A stretch of DNA of 64,000 nt, from the NCBI RefSeq assembly GCF_004521915.1, contig NZ_SDKD01000001.1, positions 62,001-126,000 of the forward strand, written 5' to 3'. The translations under genes and the position numbers were made by a program. Shown one piece after another: positions 19,451 through 28,171 of this stretch (the first letter of the stretch is position 1; the number at the start of each line of letters is the position of its first letter). Under the pieces are notes generated by a model, which worked only from the letters and a program-made list of their open reading frames with translations, searched no databases and was not told the origin of the DNA. This DNA comes from Brevibacillus migulae. Lineage in GTDB: Bacteria; Bacillota; Bacilli; Brevibacillales; Brevibacillaceae.

Positions 19451-19472
19451 AAGAGGCGGAAACCCGCCTCTT
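19451..19472 (+). terminator. Hairpin downstream of the ATPase gene
   Basis: A ten-base perfect stem (AAGAGGCGG with CCGCCTCTT) and a four-base loop, followed by a T-containing but interrupted tail (CATTCGTTT). It probably terminates the element's last + strand transcript. The rest of 19339-19625 shows no gene. Confidence 0.55.
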
Positions 19473-19625
19473 CATTCGTTTCAAACGGAATGGTTTCACA
19501 GGAGCCCCTACGACCAGGCCTTCCTACGGATTCTCCATAAGTGTCCACAACGATTTCTCCCAGCTTTCCTTGATGCTGCGGCAACCGCCATCTCTTCTTG
19601 TGGTGTAGGTTTTGCTGTTGATTAT

Positions 19626-19964
19626 TCAATGATTGGTTGAGCCAGGAGTTGCAACTAGATTGCTTCCTCTCTGGCGTTCTCTTCTTTCATCCTCAGTTTC
19701 AGGACTTCCAGTGAATACCATCATTGGCGAAGGCCCATCTGCCATTTTTTCCTTCAATTTTCGATTTTCTGCAAGTTCACTCTCCAAGCGACTATTGTCC
19801 AGAACGTCTATGGAAACAGCGCTCTCATCAGAGACGTCAATGTCCTTTTTCCAACTGCCATCAATGGGCACGTCAATTTTATCGAGCTGCACAGTAAAAT
19901 GTAGGTATCGAAGCTGTACAGCAGGCACAGGCATCAATCGCTCATTGCAAGGCTCGTGAGGCAT
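19626..19964 (-). CDS. Hypothetical protein at the phage/chromosome border
   Basis: A 112-residue ORF with plausible codon use and a hydrophilic, coil-like C-terminal half (SRLESELAENRKLKEKM...ETEDERRERQRG). An in-frame stop lies two codons before the ATG, so it cannot start earlier. There is no convincing ribosome site, but a TATAAT box sits about 20 bases upstream on the same strand. I do not recognise it. It lies between the element and the germination operon, so it could be the outermost element gene or a host remnant. Confidence 0.4.
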   Translation of the reverse strand: MPHEPCNERLMPVPAVQLRYLHFTVQLDKIDVPIDGSWKKDIDVSDESAVSIDVLDNSRLESELAENRKLKEKMADGPSPMMVFTGSPETEDERRERQRGSNLVATPGSTNH

Positions 19965-20063
19965 GGGTGGTCAGTAATCGGGATTATACGCAAGCAGCTC
20001 GAAAATCCTGCAGCAAAGTCGGATTCTAAAACATGCAACAACAGGAAATTGAAGCAAGTTTAT

Positions 20064-20094
20064 GCATGTAATTTTTCATATTGGGGGGATACTA
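20064..20094 (+). promoter_or_regulatory. Possible sigma-G promoter of the germination operon
   Basis: GCATG (fits the sigma-G -35 core GHATR), then 19 bases, then GATACTA, close to the sigma-G -10 CATACTA. Germinant-receptor operons are usually transcribed by sigma-G in the forespore. The spacing is one base long and one -10 base differs, so it is tentative. Confidence 0.4.
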
Positions 20095-20129
20095 AGAAAA
20101 TCCAAGACATGCGGAAAGAAGTGATATAG

Positions 20130-21731
20130 ATGGTCAATTTTTTTCGCAATAGAAACGTGAACAAAAAAAAGCAGTCGGTGATCAACCATCGGGAGAACAT
20201 CGAATTATCGGGATTTTTGAACGAATCACTCCAAGAAAATGTCCAGACCTTGAAGAACCGGCTGGGAAAAAATACAGATTTTTTGGTCAACGATTTAGTA
20301 TGTAAAGAATGGCAGGCAACCTTGCTTTTCTATAAATCTCTCGTCGATGTTCAGCTTTTGACCGAACGGGTCGTGTCTCCTCTAAAGGAACAATGGGACG
20401 CAAAACTGCAACAAGTCGTGGCATGCGAGCAGGTACAAACAACGGTATCCGATCCACTAGCGGAAATAAAACGTTGTATCGTGTTGAGTGACACTCAGTT
20501 GGTAAATGACTGGCACTGTGCAGTCGATGAACTGCTCGACGGAAAAGTGCTTCTGCTGGTAGACGGTGTGGCGGTTGGGCTTGCGATCGGATTGGCAAAA
20601 GTGGAAAAGAGAGATATATCGCCCCCAGAGACAGAGCTAAGCGTCATAGGTCCCCGGGAAAGTTTTGTGGAGATTCTCGGACCCAATATTACGTTGATCC
20701 GCCAGCGGTTGCGCGATCCTCATCTGTACATTGAGTCATTTCAGGTGGGGAAGCGGGGGAAACAAGAGGTTGCCCTTTTTTATCTGGATGATGTCGCGAA
20801 TCCTGCTCTCGTAGAGGAAGTGAAGAGGCGCGTAATGTCCATCGAGGTCGGTGCATTGCAGGGGCAACTCCATCTGCAAGAACTGCTGGAAGATAACACC
20901 TACTCCTTGTTTCCGCAAATGCGTCCATCGGAGCGGCCTGACGTGGTTTGTTCCTACCTGTTGGAAGGAAGCGTTGTTTTGATGGTTGAGGGAGCGGCGC
21001 ATGCTCTGATCATGCCAATTACTTTTTATCAACTCATTACTACAATTGATGACTACTACAGCAGTTGGCAATATGCGACATTGATTCGTTTGGTGAGGAT
21101 GGTTGCTTTGCTATTCAGCATTGCGACCCCAGGCTTCTATCTGTCGCTTATCGCCTACAACCCAGAACTCATACCCACTCGGCTTGTCATCTCGATGGAC
21201 GCGGCCCGGGTGAAAGTTGCACTGCCGATTGTACTGGAAGTCTTCATAATGGAGATCATGATTGAAATATTGAGGGAGGCCGGCATCAAGCTGCCCAAGC
21301 CAGTGGGTCAAGCTGTAAGTATCATTGGAGGGCTTGTTATAGGAGAAGCAGCGGTTAACGCTAATCTTGTCAGTCCGGTCACGGTCGTCATTGTCGCCTT
21401 AACGGCTATATCTTCATTTACAGCGCCCGTCTATCTTCTCGGGATCACGTACAGGATACTGCGCTTCTTTTTGCTCCTGTGCAGCAGTATCTTCGGATTG
21501 TACGGCTTTTTATTGGGATTATTCATCATTCACGCCCATGCGTCCCGACTTGTCTCCTTTGGCGTTCCGTATCTTGCCCCTCTCTCGCCCCTTCGGATCC
21601 GTGATTGGATGGATACGGTACTCCGATTTTCGTTTAAACGCCTCATCCATCGCCCGACGTTCCTCGCATCACAGAATCCGACAAAAGCTCAACCCCTTGC
21701 GATGACTTCCAAAAATCAAAGGAAGGAGTAG
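20130..21731 (+). CDS. Spore germination protein, GerA family (receptor A subunit)
   Basis: A 533-residue A subunit of a nutrient germinant receptor. It has a large N-terminal soluble domain (about 1-290, with VDGVAVGLAIGLA, SVIGPRESFVE and the DPHLYIESFQVGKRGKQEVALFYLDDVANP region), then the conserved LLEGSVVLMVEGAAHALIMP and five or so membrane helices, including the family hallmark PKPVGQAVSIIGGLVIGEAAV. Family members sit in the spore inner membrane and respond to amino acids or sugars. It is first in a GerA-GerB-GerC operon, 34 bp ahead of the B subunit. The ligand cannot be predicted. Confidence 0.95.
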   Translation: MVNFFRNRNVNKKKQSVINHRENIELSGFLNESLQENVQTLKNRLGKNTDFLVNDLVCKEWQATLLFYKSLVDVQLLTERVVSPLKEQWDAKLQQVVACEQVQTTVSDPLAEIKRCIVLSDTQLVNDWHCAVDELLDGKVLLLVDGVAVGLAIGLAKVEKRDISPPETELSVIGPRESFVEILGPNITLIRQRLRDPHLYIESFQVGKRGKQEVALFYLDDVANPALVEEVKRRVMSIEVGALQGQLHLQELLEDNTYSLFPQMRPSERPDVVCSYLLEGSVVLMVEGAAHALIMPITFYQLITTIDDYYSSWQYATLIRLVRMVALLFSIATPGFYLSLIAYNPELIPTRLVISMDAARVKVALPIVLEVFIMEIMIEILREAGIKLPKPVGQAVSIIGGLVIGEAAVNANLVSPVTVVIVALTAISSFTAPVYLLGITYRILRFFLLLCSSIFGLYGFLLGLFIIHAHASRLVSFGVPYLAPLSPLRIRDWMDTVLRFSFKRLIHRPTFLASQNPTKAQPLAMTSKNQRKE

Positions 21732-21765
21732 GGGCTCCAATATCAGTGAAGAAGGATAGTGACAT

Positions 21766-22899
21766 ATGAAGGGATTTGAAAGACCGATAGAGATCAGCCC
21801 TACTCAATTAGTCCTGCTAGTATTCGGTACAATTGTTGGGGTCGGCTTCATCACGCTGCCCCGAGGAGTGGTTGAAAAAGCGCGTGAGGACGCATGGATT
21901 ACCATTATCCTAGCAGGTTTCGTATCATTGGTCTCCCTTTGGCTGATTCTGCGTACGGCGCGTATTTTTCCGAAGGATACCTTGGTTGAATACAATGTAA
22001 AAATTTTCGGCCGGTTTTGCGGCTTCTTGTTCAATCTCCTGTTTGCGGAGTATTTTCTGTTGTTCACTGTTACGGGAATTCGAACAATGGCAGAAGTGGT
22101 CCGGGCGGAGATGCTACCGTTTACGCCATTGGAAGCGATTATCATCGCAATGCTCATCACCATCTTTTATGCGGCGTGGGACGGTCTCATGCCGATTGTG
22201 CGGATAAACGAGTCAGGTCAGCCTATCACCTTCCTATTAATCATTTTATTTTTCATGATCGCATACCTGGAAGCTGACTGGTATGAAATCCGAGCCCCTT
22301 TCGCTGAAGGATTTCTACGGGTAGTCCAGCCGATTCCCGATACCACTTATTCTTATCTTGGATTTGAAATCCTGCTTCTGTACTATCCATTTGTCCTTAA
22401 AAAGGAGAAGTGCTTTTGGAATGCGTCAACAGGAATAGCTCTCTCCGGAGCTTTTTACAGCTTCATTGTGCTGGGAGCGCTGCTTACGCTTGGGCCCGAT
22501 GTTACGATGACCCAAACCTATCCGGTTGTGACTATGGCCAAAATGATCGAGATTGTGCGCCAGTTTGTAGAGCGGGCTGAATTGCTTCTCATTATTCTGT
22601 GGCTACCGCTTGCTTACACTACTCATCTGGTGGTGTTTTTTTCTTCCGCCTTTACCATGAACCGTATGTTTCCGAGGATTTCACAAAGGTGGTGGATGGG
22701 GTTGAGTATCCCGGTAATATACGTTCTCACCTTGATTCCCGACAATTTAATGGAGATGGAGAGGTGGACCAATTATGTAGGGGTCATCGGAATGTTTATT
22801 CTCTTTGTATACCCACTTTTGCTTCTGGCAGGTGTATTCGTTCGCCGAAAGCTGGGACTCCTCCCCGCTTCAGGAATCCAGGAAGGTGAGGAATCGTGA
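21766..22899 (+). CDS. Spore germination protein, GerB family (permease-like B subunit)
   Basis: A 377-residue protein of about ten transmembrane helices in the amino-acid permease (APC) fold. It begins with ISPTQLVLLVFGTIVGVGFITLPR, the usual first-helix signature of GerB endospore permeases. The B subunit is the probable germinant-binding part of the receptor. It ends 4 bp inside the GerC gene (TGA within GTGATT), which indicates coupled translation. Length and topology are normal for the family. Confidence 0.95.
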   Translation: MKGFERPIEISPTQLVLLVFGTIVGVGFITLPRGVVEKAREDAWITIILAGFVSLVSLWLILRTARIFPKDTLVEYNVKIFGRFCGFLFNLLFAEYFLLFTVTGIRTMAEVVRAEMLPFTPLEAIIIAMLITIFYAAWDGLMPIVRINESGQPITFLLIILFFMIAYLEADWYEIRAPFAEGFLRVVQPIPDTTYSYLGFEILLLYYPFVLKKEKCFWNASTGIALSGAFYSFIVLGALLTLGPDVTMTQTYPVVTMAKMIEIVRQFVERAELLLIILWLPLAYTTHLVVFFSSAFTMNRMFPRISQRWWMGLSIPVIYVLTLIPDNLMEMERWTNYVGVIGMFILFVYPLLLLAGVFVRRKLGLLPASGIQEGEES

Positions 22900-24104
22900 T
22901 TCGAATGCGAATTTTCAATTGGGTCTTGCCCATGCTAGTTATCGCCTGCATTAGTTTGCTGACTGCAGGTTGCTGGGACTATCAAGAATTGGAGGATCGT
23001 GCAATCATAGTCGGACTGGGAATCGATGAACTGCCGCCCGTTAGAAGCAACGGCTTTGAGACAAGGATGTATCAAGTAGTGGTGCAGATCGTAGAAGCGG
23101 CTGCTGAAGACGGGGGTGATCAGAAGGGAGGAGGTTTCGGTTCATCGGGGAAGCAAAGCGGCTACACCAATTTCGTCATCGAGACGCCCTCGATAGCGGA
23201 TGGGATCGAACGTGTTGTGACGCGGAGCGATCGCTTGCCGAATATGTCTCATCTACAGACGATCGCCCTTGGGGAGAAGGTGGCCAGGAAAGGCATTAAC
23301 GAGCTGTATGATTTTTTCGCAAGGTTTCCTCAGATGCGCCGACACACGGAGATGCTTGTGTTTGATGGCCCCATCTCCCAATTATTCGCAACACCGAGCG
23401 TGTCTGAACCTACTCCTGCACTCCACATCGCGGAGATGATAGACAACGTTCAGCGGACGATTGTGATGCCGGTATCCAATTTGGGGACGGTGAGCAAAAG
23501 CGTCCGATCCCAATCGCCGTTTCTCTTGGTAAAAGCCGCAATGAATGAAAATAAAGAGATTCTGATTAATCAAGTGGCCGTGTTTGACACATTCAAAATG
23601 ATCGGTACGTTGTCACGAGAACAAATGATGGACATCTCGGTCTTACAGGATGAGATAGAAAGAGGAGTCCTGCATTTTCCGTGTTACCAAGGAAAAAAAA
23701 CTGGACTTCAGATCATTGCGGGCAATTGCAAAATTAAACCGGAACTACGTGAGGGCCATCCACATATTACATTCGACGTGGAACTTGAAGGTGAAATGAT
23801 GGAATACCAATGTTTGGGCGCCTCATTCGAAAAACCAGAGCAGATTAAACGTTTAGAACAGATCGTCTCCGATATGTTGAGGATACGGTTGAAGAGAACG
23901 GCAGAAAAGGTGAGAAACAAATACGGGGTAGATGTACTGCGGCTCAGGACGAGGCTCAAGAATGAGCGGGACCTGTATAAGGAATTACGCCAACGGCCGA
24001 GTGAATTTTTCCGGCGATTGACAATAGACGTCAAGGCAGATGTAAAAATTCGTAACATCGGCAATAATGTTCAGACTCCAAACAGGGAGTTGAGGCCGAA
24101 ATGA
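22896..24104 (+). CDS. Spore germination lipoprotein, GerC family
   Basis: A 402-residue lipoprotein. The signal sequence ends in LLTAGCWDYQELEDRAIIVGLGID: Cys is the lipidated residue, and WDxxELxDRAIIxGxGID is the family signature. The C-terminal half carries the Ger(x)C domain. It anchors at the outer face of the spore inner membrane and completes the receptor. The start is a GTG with AGGTGAGG six bases upstream; an ATG three codons later is less well placed. A GGGGGAGG-like Gly/Gln insert (DGGDQKGGGFGSSGKQSG) near residues 72-88 is longer than I would expect. Confidence 0.93.
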   Translation: MIRMRIFNWVLPMLVIACISLLTAGCWDYQELEDRAIIVGLGIDELPPVRSNGFETRMYQVVVQIVEAAAEDGGDQKGGGFGSSGKQSGYTNFVIETPSIADGIERVVTRSDRLPNMSHLQTIALGEKVARKGINELYDFFARFPQMRRHTEMLVFDGPISQLFATPSVSEPTPALHIAEMIDNVQRTIVMPVSNLGTVSKSVRSQSPFLLVKAAMNENKEILINQVAVFDTFKMIGTLSREQMMDISVLQDEIERGVLHFPCYQGKKTGLQIIAGNCKIKPELREGHPHITFDVELEGEMMEYQCLGASFEKPEQIKRLEQIVSDMLRIRLKRTAEKVRNKYGVDVLRLRTRLKNERDLYKELRQRPSEFFRRLTIDVKADVKIRNIGNNVQTPNRELRPK

Positions 24105-24331
24105 AAAAAAGAAGTTTGTAAATTCCTAATCTGACCTGGGAATAACTGTAGACCCAGATATAAAGCACGAGGATAATCTTGCAGATGGAAATGCTGCCGG
24201 GGTGGGGAGGAAAAGTCTATGCATCGCGCGGCGTCATCAGCACTGTAGCCGGAAACGGCACTAGTGCTGATTCCGGAGACCTAAAGAATAAAGCAAGGAT
24301 CCATTCCAATATACGGCAATCCGGGATGTGT

Positions 24332-24385
24332 GGGTACCACATGCAAGCTTTCTGAAGAAGCGAGCATATGGTACCCGTTTTCGTT
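24332..24385. terminator. Bidirectional terminator between the germination operon and the convergent exporter gene
   Basis: Arms GGGTACCACATGC (24332-24344) and GCATATGGTACCC (24364-24376), with one wobble mismatch. A further small stem lies in the loop, followed by TTTTCGTTTTCC. It sits exactly between two convergent genes. Confidence 0.7.
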
Positions 24386-24392
24386 TTCCTCC

Positions 24393-25352
24393 TTATGAAT
24401 CCAAGACTTCGACCGAACCTGCTTTTTTCTCCGCGTTCTCCGGATTTACTCCAATCAGAACCATCCCGAGAATCACCAGCAGCCCCCCTGCCCACTGCAG
24501 CCATCCGGCATTCTCCCCCAAGACCGTGACAGACAGCACTAATGCGGTAAAAGGCATCATCCCCGATAATGCTGCGGCGGTTGATGCTTCACATCTTTTG
24601 ATCCCCGCGTACCAAAAAATGAAGGCGAGTGCGGTGACAAATGGGCCGTACCAGATGATTGCGAGCCATTGAGCCCAACCGATCATCGCCAGGGAAGCCA
24701 ATGGTCTTTCATAGAGCGAAGGGATCACACATAGAAGCAATGCCATGGCCGACACCAGGGTTGTTTGCGCGAGGGGATGCAGCGGCGCACGTTCCGCAGC
24801 AGCCGATTTCACGGCGGCGCTGCGTGAAAAGATGTTAAACAAGGATTCGCTGACAGCAGCGAGAAGCACGAGGATATTCCCCGCCAAATGCTCCATGGAG
24901 AAGGCATGGTCGCGTCCGGGGGTGAGCAGCCCTTGCATGAGCAGAATCCCTCCGATAGTACTGAGAATGCCGAGAGACGCAGCCCGACTGATCGTTTCTT
25001 TTAACAGGAGCATAGCCAGCAGAACGGTCACCGCAGGAGTCGCACCGGTCAAGATCCCGGCCTCGCCCGCACTGGTACGGGAAAGTCCGTACAATAAAAA
25101 CATGCGAAACAAAAACATGCCAAAGAGCGCTTGAACAGCGAAAAGAATCCAATCTCTCGCTGTCAGATGGGGGACAGCTTTCGCCAGTTCCTTCCACCCC
25201 AACGGCAGCAAGCATAGAAGCGCAAAGAATAAGCTGACAGCAGTAGTGGTAAAGATCCCTAATTGCCCGTTGATAAAACGCGCCGCAATCACAGAGGTCC
25301 CAGCCAGCGAGAAAGCGCCGAACAAATACAGCATCCCTTTCCATCGTGCCAA
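24393..25352 (-). CDS. EamA/DMT-family transporter
   Basis: About ten hydrophobic helices in two EamA repeats. The GLSRTSAGEAGILTGATPAVTVLLAMLLLKE segment and the second-repeat ALSGMMPFTALVLSVTVLGEN are typical of drug/metabolite exporters. TTG at 25352 is preferred because GGGAGG lies about ten bases upstream on the coding strand; the longer frame would start inside that site. It is divergent from a MocR-type regulator and shares a 125-bp control region with it, which strongly suggests that regulator controls it. The substrate is unknown; amino acids or vitamin B6-related compounds are guesses from the regulator type. Confidence 0.9.
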   Translation of the reverse strand: MARWKGMLYLFGAFSLAGTSVIAARFINGQLGIFTTTAVSLFFALLCLLPLGWKELAKAVPHLTARDWILFAVQALFGMFLFRMFLLYGLSRTSAGEAGILTGATPAVTVLLAMLLLKETISRAASLGILSTIGGILLMQGLLTPGRDHAFSMEHLAGNILVLLAAVSESLFNIFSRSAAVKSAAAERAPLHPLAQTTLVSAMALLLCVIPSLYERPLASLAMIGWAQWLAIIWYGPFVTALAFIFWYAGIKRCEASTAAALSGMMPFTALVLSVTVLGENAGWLQWAGGLLVILGMVLIGVNPENAEKKAGSVEVLDS

Positions 25353-25419
25353 AAAATCACATCCTCCCAAAAGTGTTGAAATGACCGCTGGAAAATCATG
25401 CTACAATCGTAGTAAAGAA

Positions 25420-25467
25420 ACTGGTCCGGGAAAAGGACCAGTCCAGCGCGAAAGATAAGGAACCAGT
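25420..25467. promoter_or_regulatory. Operator region of the exporter/MocR pair
   Basis: A perfect inverted repeat ACTGGTCC/GGACCAGT (25420-25427, 25435-25442), then a direct copy GGAACCAGT (25459-25467) two helical turns downstream. A TACAAT -10-like box lies at 25402-25407. MocR regulators usually bind direct repeats near their own start, so these are the likely sites. Confidence 0.6.
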
Positions 25468-25477
25468 TGGAGGGCAT

Positions 25478-26875
25478 ATGTGGGGAATCGAGCTGCAGCG
25501 ACAGAGCGAAGTATCTTTAAAGCGTCAGATTTACCAAGCGCTTCGGAAGCAAATGGTAGACGGCAAGCTGAAAGCAGGCGAAGCATTGCCATCCACCCGT
25601 GAGTTGGCGAGAGAGCTGCAGGTGTCTCGCAATACGGTGAATGAAGCTTATGACATGCTGCTTGCGGAGGGCTATGTTTTCAGCCATCAGGGGGCGCCGA
25701 CACGGGTCGCGGAAGGGGTGTATCTGGAGGAAAAAAACGGTGCAGAAACAACGAAGCAGGAACCTATGCCGCCAAGCTTTTTGGCTGATTTCCGGACGGG
25801 TCAGCCTGATTCGCAGCATTTTCCCCGGTATTTGTGGCAGCAGATGGTACAAAAAACGCTGCAAGAGATATCTCCAGACCTTTACGGATATGGCGGTCCG
25901 CAGGGATTGCTCAGCCTGCGGGAAGAAATTGCCGCTTGGCTGTATCGCAGCAAGGGGCTTTCTGTGGATATCAGTGATATCTTCATCACGGCGGGAGCCA
26001 CGCATGCCCTCCATGTGATTGCCGACTTGCTCTATCAAGAAGGAAAAGAGATGTTCGTAGAGGATCCCTGCAATCGCGGGATGTTGAAGACGCTGAAAAA
26101 TAAAGGCTACCCGATTTCACCGATACCGGTCGATGCCTTTGGCCTGCAGACGGAATGCTTGCATGGGAAGCGTGCGAGCGCGGTTTATGTCACCCCCTCG
26201 CATCAATTTCCTTTAGGCGGGATTCTGCCGGCTGTTCGCCGCACAGCACTCATCCGTTATGCCAGGGAAAACGAGTGCTATCTGGTAGAAGATGATTATG
26301 ACAGCGAGTTCCGCTATTATGGTGATCCCGTTGCACCGCTGTATGCCATGGATCCCGGGCGGGTGATCTACGTCGGCACTTTCAGCAAGGTCCTCTTCCC
26401 GGCGCTTCGGGTCGGCTATGTCATTCTTCCGCGTGAGCTGCATCAGCGCTGGCGCCATTTGCGCACCCATACGGATGTCCAGAACCCGCCGTTTGAACAA
26501 GCGGCATTAGCTGAGTTTTTGCGTACACGGAAATTTGACAGGCATCTGGGGAAAATGAGAAAGCTGTATGGAGAGCGGCGACAGGCTCTGCTGGCAGCGT
26601 TGAAAGAGCGCTTCCAAGACACGTGGCACGCCTGGGGAGATGCGGCAGGGCTCCATCTGGCCGTCGAGTTTCCGGGGATGACTTTCGATGATTCCTTTGT
26701 AGCCGATTGCCGCAAAGAAAAAATCCGCATTACGCCTGTGGAATATCATTGCATCCGAAAGGGCGAGCATGCGAGCAAGCTGCTGTTTGGCTATGGTCAT
26801 CTGGAGCCAGAGGAAATACGTAAAGGAATCGATTTGCTGCATGATTTTCTGAAAGAAAAACGTCTCATGAAATAA
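25478..26875 (+). CDS. MocR-type transcriptional regulator (GntR HTH plus aminotransferase domain)
   Basis: A 465-residue protein. Residues about 8-75 are a GntR winged helix (LPSTRELARELQVSRNTVNEAYDMLLAEGY). The rest is a fold-type I aminotransferase-like domain with VTPSHQFPLGG, VEDDYDSEFRYYG and YVGTFSKVLFPALRVGYV; the Lys in TFSK is the expected PLP-binding residue. MocR proteins use PLP or aminated ligands as effectors rather than catalysing transamination. TTGGAGGGCAT precedes the ATG. The divergent EamA exporter is the obvious target. Confidence 0.93.
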   Translation: MWGIELQRQSEVSLKRQIYQALRKQMVDGKLKAGEALPSTRELARELQVSRNTVNEAYDMLLAEGYVFSHQGAPTRVAEGVYLEEKNGAETTKQEPMPPSFLADFRTGQPDSQHFPRYLWQQMVQKTLQEISPDLYGYGGPQGLLSLREEIAAWLYRSKGLSVDISDIFITAGATHALHVIADLLYQEGKEMFVEDPCNRGMLKTLKNKGYPISPIPVDAFGLQTECLHGKRASAVYVTPSHQFPLGGILPAVRRTALIRYARENECYLVEDDYDSEFRYYGDPVAPLYAMDPGRVIYVGTFSKVLFPALRVGYVILPRELHQRWRHLRTHTDVQNPPFEQAALAEFLRTRKFDRHLGKMRKLYGERRQALLAALKERFQDTWHAWGDAAGLHLAVEFPGMTFDDSFVADCRKEKIRITPVEYHCIRKGEHASKLLFGYGHLEPEEIRKGIDLLHDFLKEKRLMK

Positions 26876-26878
26876 AAG

Positions 26879-26916
26879 GCCGGAGCTGTGCGAATCGCAG
26901 CTCCGGCATTCTTTTT
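26879..26916. terminator. Bidirectional terminator between MocR gene and nfo
   Basis: A ten-base stem GCCGGAGCTG/CAGCTCCGGC with a nine-base loop, then ATTCTTTTTG on the + side. On the other strand it is followed by CTTTTATTT. The flanking genes converge here. Confidence 0.85.
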
Positions 26917-26924
26917 GTATGAGG

Positions 26925-28043
26925 CTACTTGCCGATCGCAAACCAGGCGATCAGTCGTTGATTGATCTGCTCTTCCGTAAGACTTTCGAACAGCTGGGCC
27001 TCCTCAACCATATCGTACAGACGCTCCATCGGCTCGCGTCCATCCGCTTTCTTCGCTTTGGCGTCGTTTTTCAGCACGTCCCATGTACGGATGACAAACT
27101 CGCGTCGATCAATCTCCTGCTTGCGGAAGAAGAACGTCAATTGCTCCACATCCTTCAGGAAGTCACTGCCAAAACGCTGTTCCAGGTCGCCGCGAAGCAA
27201 GGCGATTTCCGCCGCATACATCGGACGCTCCTTGCCTTTTTCTTTCCCGATCCATGGTGTTTCCAAAATGAGCGGCAGGTGGCGGATTTTTTCATGGTGC
27301 ACGATGTAGTGCATCGCGTCGAAGCCGATCATGCCAGCACCGATCGGGGCGTGGCGGTCTTTGCGGGTGCCGAGCAAGCTCTTGCTGTCATTCAGGTGAA
27401 CGACGGCAATGCGGTCCAAGCCGACGATCCGGTCAAATTGTTCGAGCACGCCGTCAAAATCATTGACGATATCATAGCCGGCATCGTGAATATGGCAGGT
27501 GTCCATGCAAACGGTGAGTCTGCGGTTGTCCTCTACTTTTTCCATGATCGCCGCGATTTCTTCAAAGCTGCGACCGACTTCCGAGCCTTTGCCCGCCATG
27601 GTTTCCAGCGCGATATTGACGTTGGTGTCCTTCACGCCATTGAGGACCTCGTTCAACCCTTCCGCAATTCGGGCTACCCCGTATTCCGCATCCTTGTCTG
27701 TAAAAGCTCCCGGGTGCAAGACGATGTTTTTCACGCCGATGTAGTCGGTCCGGCGAATCTCTTCTTGCAAAAAGCGAACCGCGAGCTCATAGGTGTCGTC
27801 CTTATAGGAGCCTAGATTAATGATGTACGGTGCGTGCACGACAATCTCGTCAACGGTCATGCCATGCTTGTCCATCACTTCTTTGCCTTGCTCGATGAAT
27901 TGGTCTTCGATCGGTTTGCGCCGTGTATTTTGCGGTGCCCCCGTATAGATCATGAATGAGGTGGAGCCATAGCTGACCGCTTCCTCGGCAGCGTTGAGCA
28001 GCCCTTTGCCGGAGAAAGAGACGTGTGAGCCTATTTTCAACAT
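26925..28043 (-). CDS. nfo: Endonuclease IV (deoxyribonuclease IV) with C-terminal extension
   Basis: A 372-residue AP endonuclease of the Nfo family that cuts 5' of abasic sites in base-excision repair. The TIM-barrel metal ligands are visible: [11 protein letters not shown] start, [53 protein letters not shown] and LILETP. The start is ATG at 28043 with AGGAGG upstream; the frame is open 27 codons further back without a site. The core ends near residue 290, and about 75 extra residues follow ([20 protein letters not shown]...), which standard Nfo proteins lack. That tail is helical and charged, and its role is unknown. Confidence 0.95.
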   Translation of the reverse strand: MLKIGSHVSFSGKGLLNAAEEAVSYGSTSFMIYTGAPQNTRRKPIEDQFIEQGKEVMDKHGMTVDEIVVHAPYIINLGSYKDDTYELAVRFLQEEIRRTDYIGVKNIVLHPGAFTDKDAEYGVARIAEGLNEVLNGVKDTNVNIALETMAGKGSEVGRSFEEIAAIMEKVEDNRRLTVCMDTCHIHDAGYDIVNDFDGVLEQFDRIVGLDRIAVVHLNDSKSLLGTRKDRHAPIGAGMIGFDAMHYIVHHEKIRHLPLILETPWIGKEKGKERPMYAAEIALLRGDLEQRFGSDFLKDVEQLTFFFRKQEIDRREFVIRTWDVLKNDAKAKKADGREPMERLYDMVEEAQLFESLTEEQINQRLIAWFAIGK

Positions 28044-28171
28044 GAATGAGAACCTCCTTATTTGCTTAAAAGAAAAAACCAATCCGTCTATGAACCGATC
28101 ATTGGATCGACTGTCCGGGCACATTGGCGCTTATCTTTTGTATCAATTGTAGCGCTTCGAGCGGTTCGCCT

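Noticed and set aside
19339..20129. Phage attachment site at the element's right border
   Set aside because: No tRNA gene or obvious core repeat is visible, and the left end is outside the window, so no direct-repeat pair can be tested.
26919..27815. A 298-codon + strand frame opposite nfo
   Set aside because: Nfo motifs and a strong AGGAGG on the minus strand settle the coding strand.
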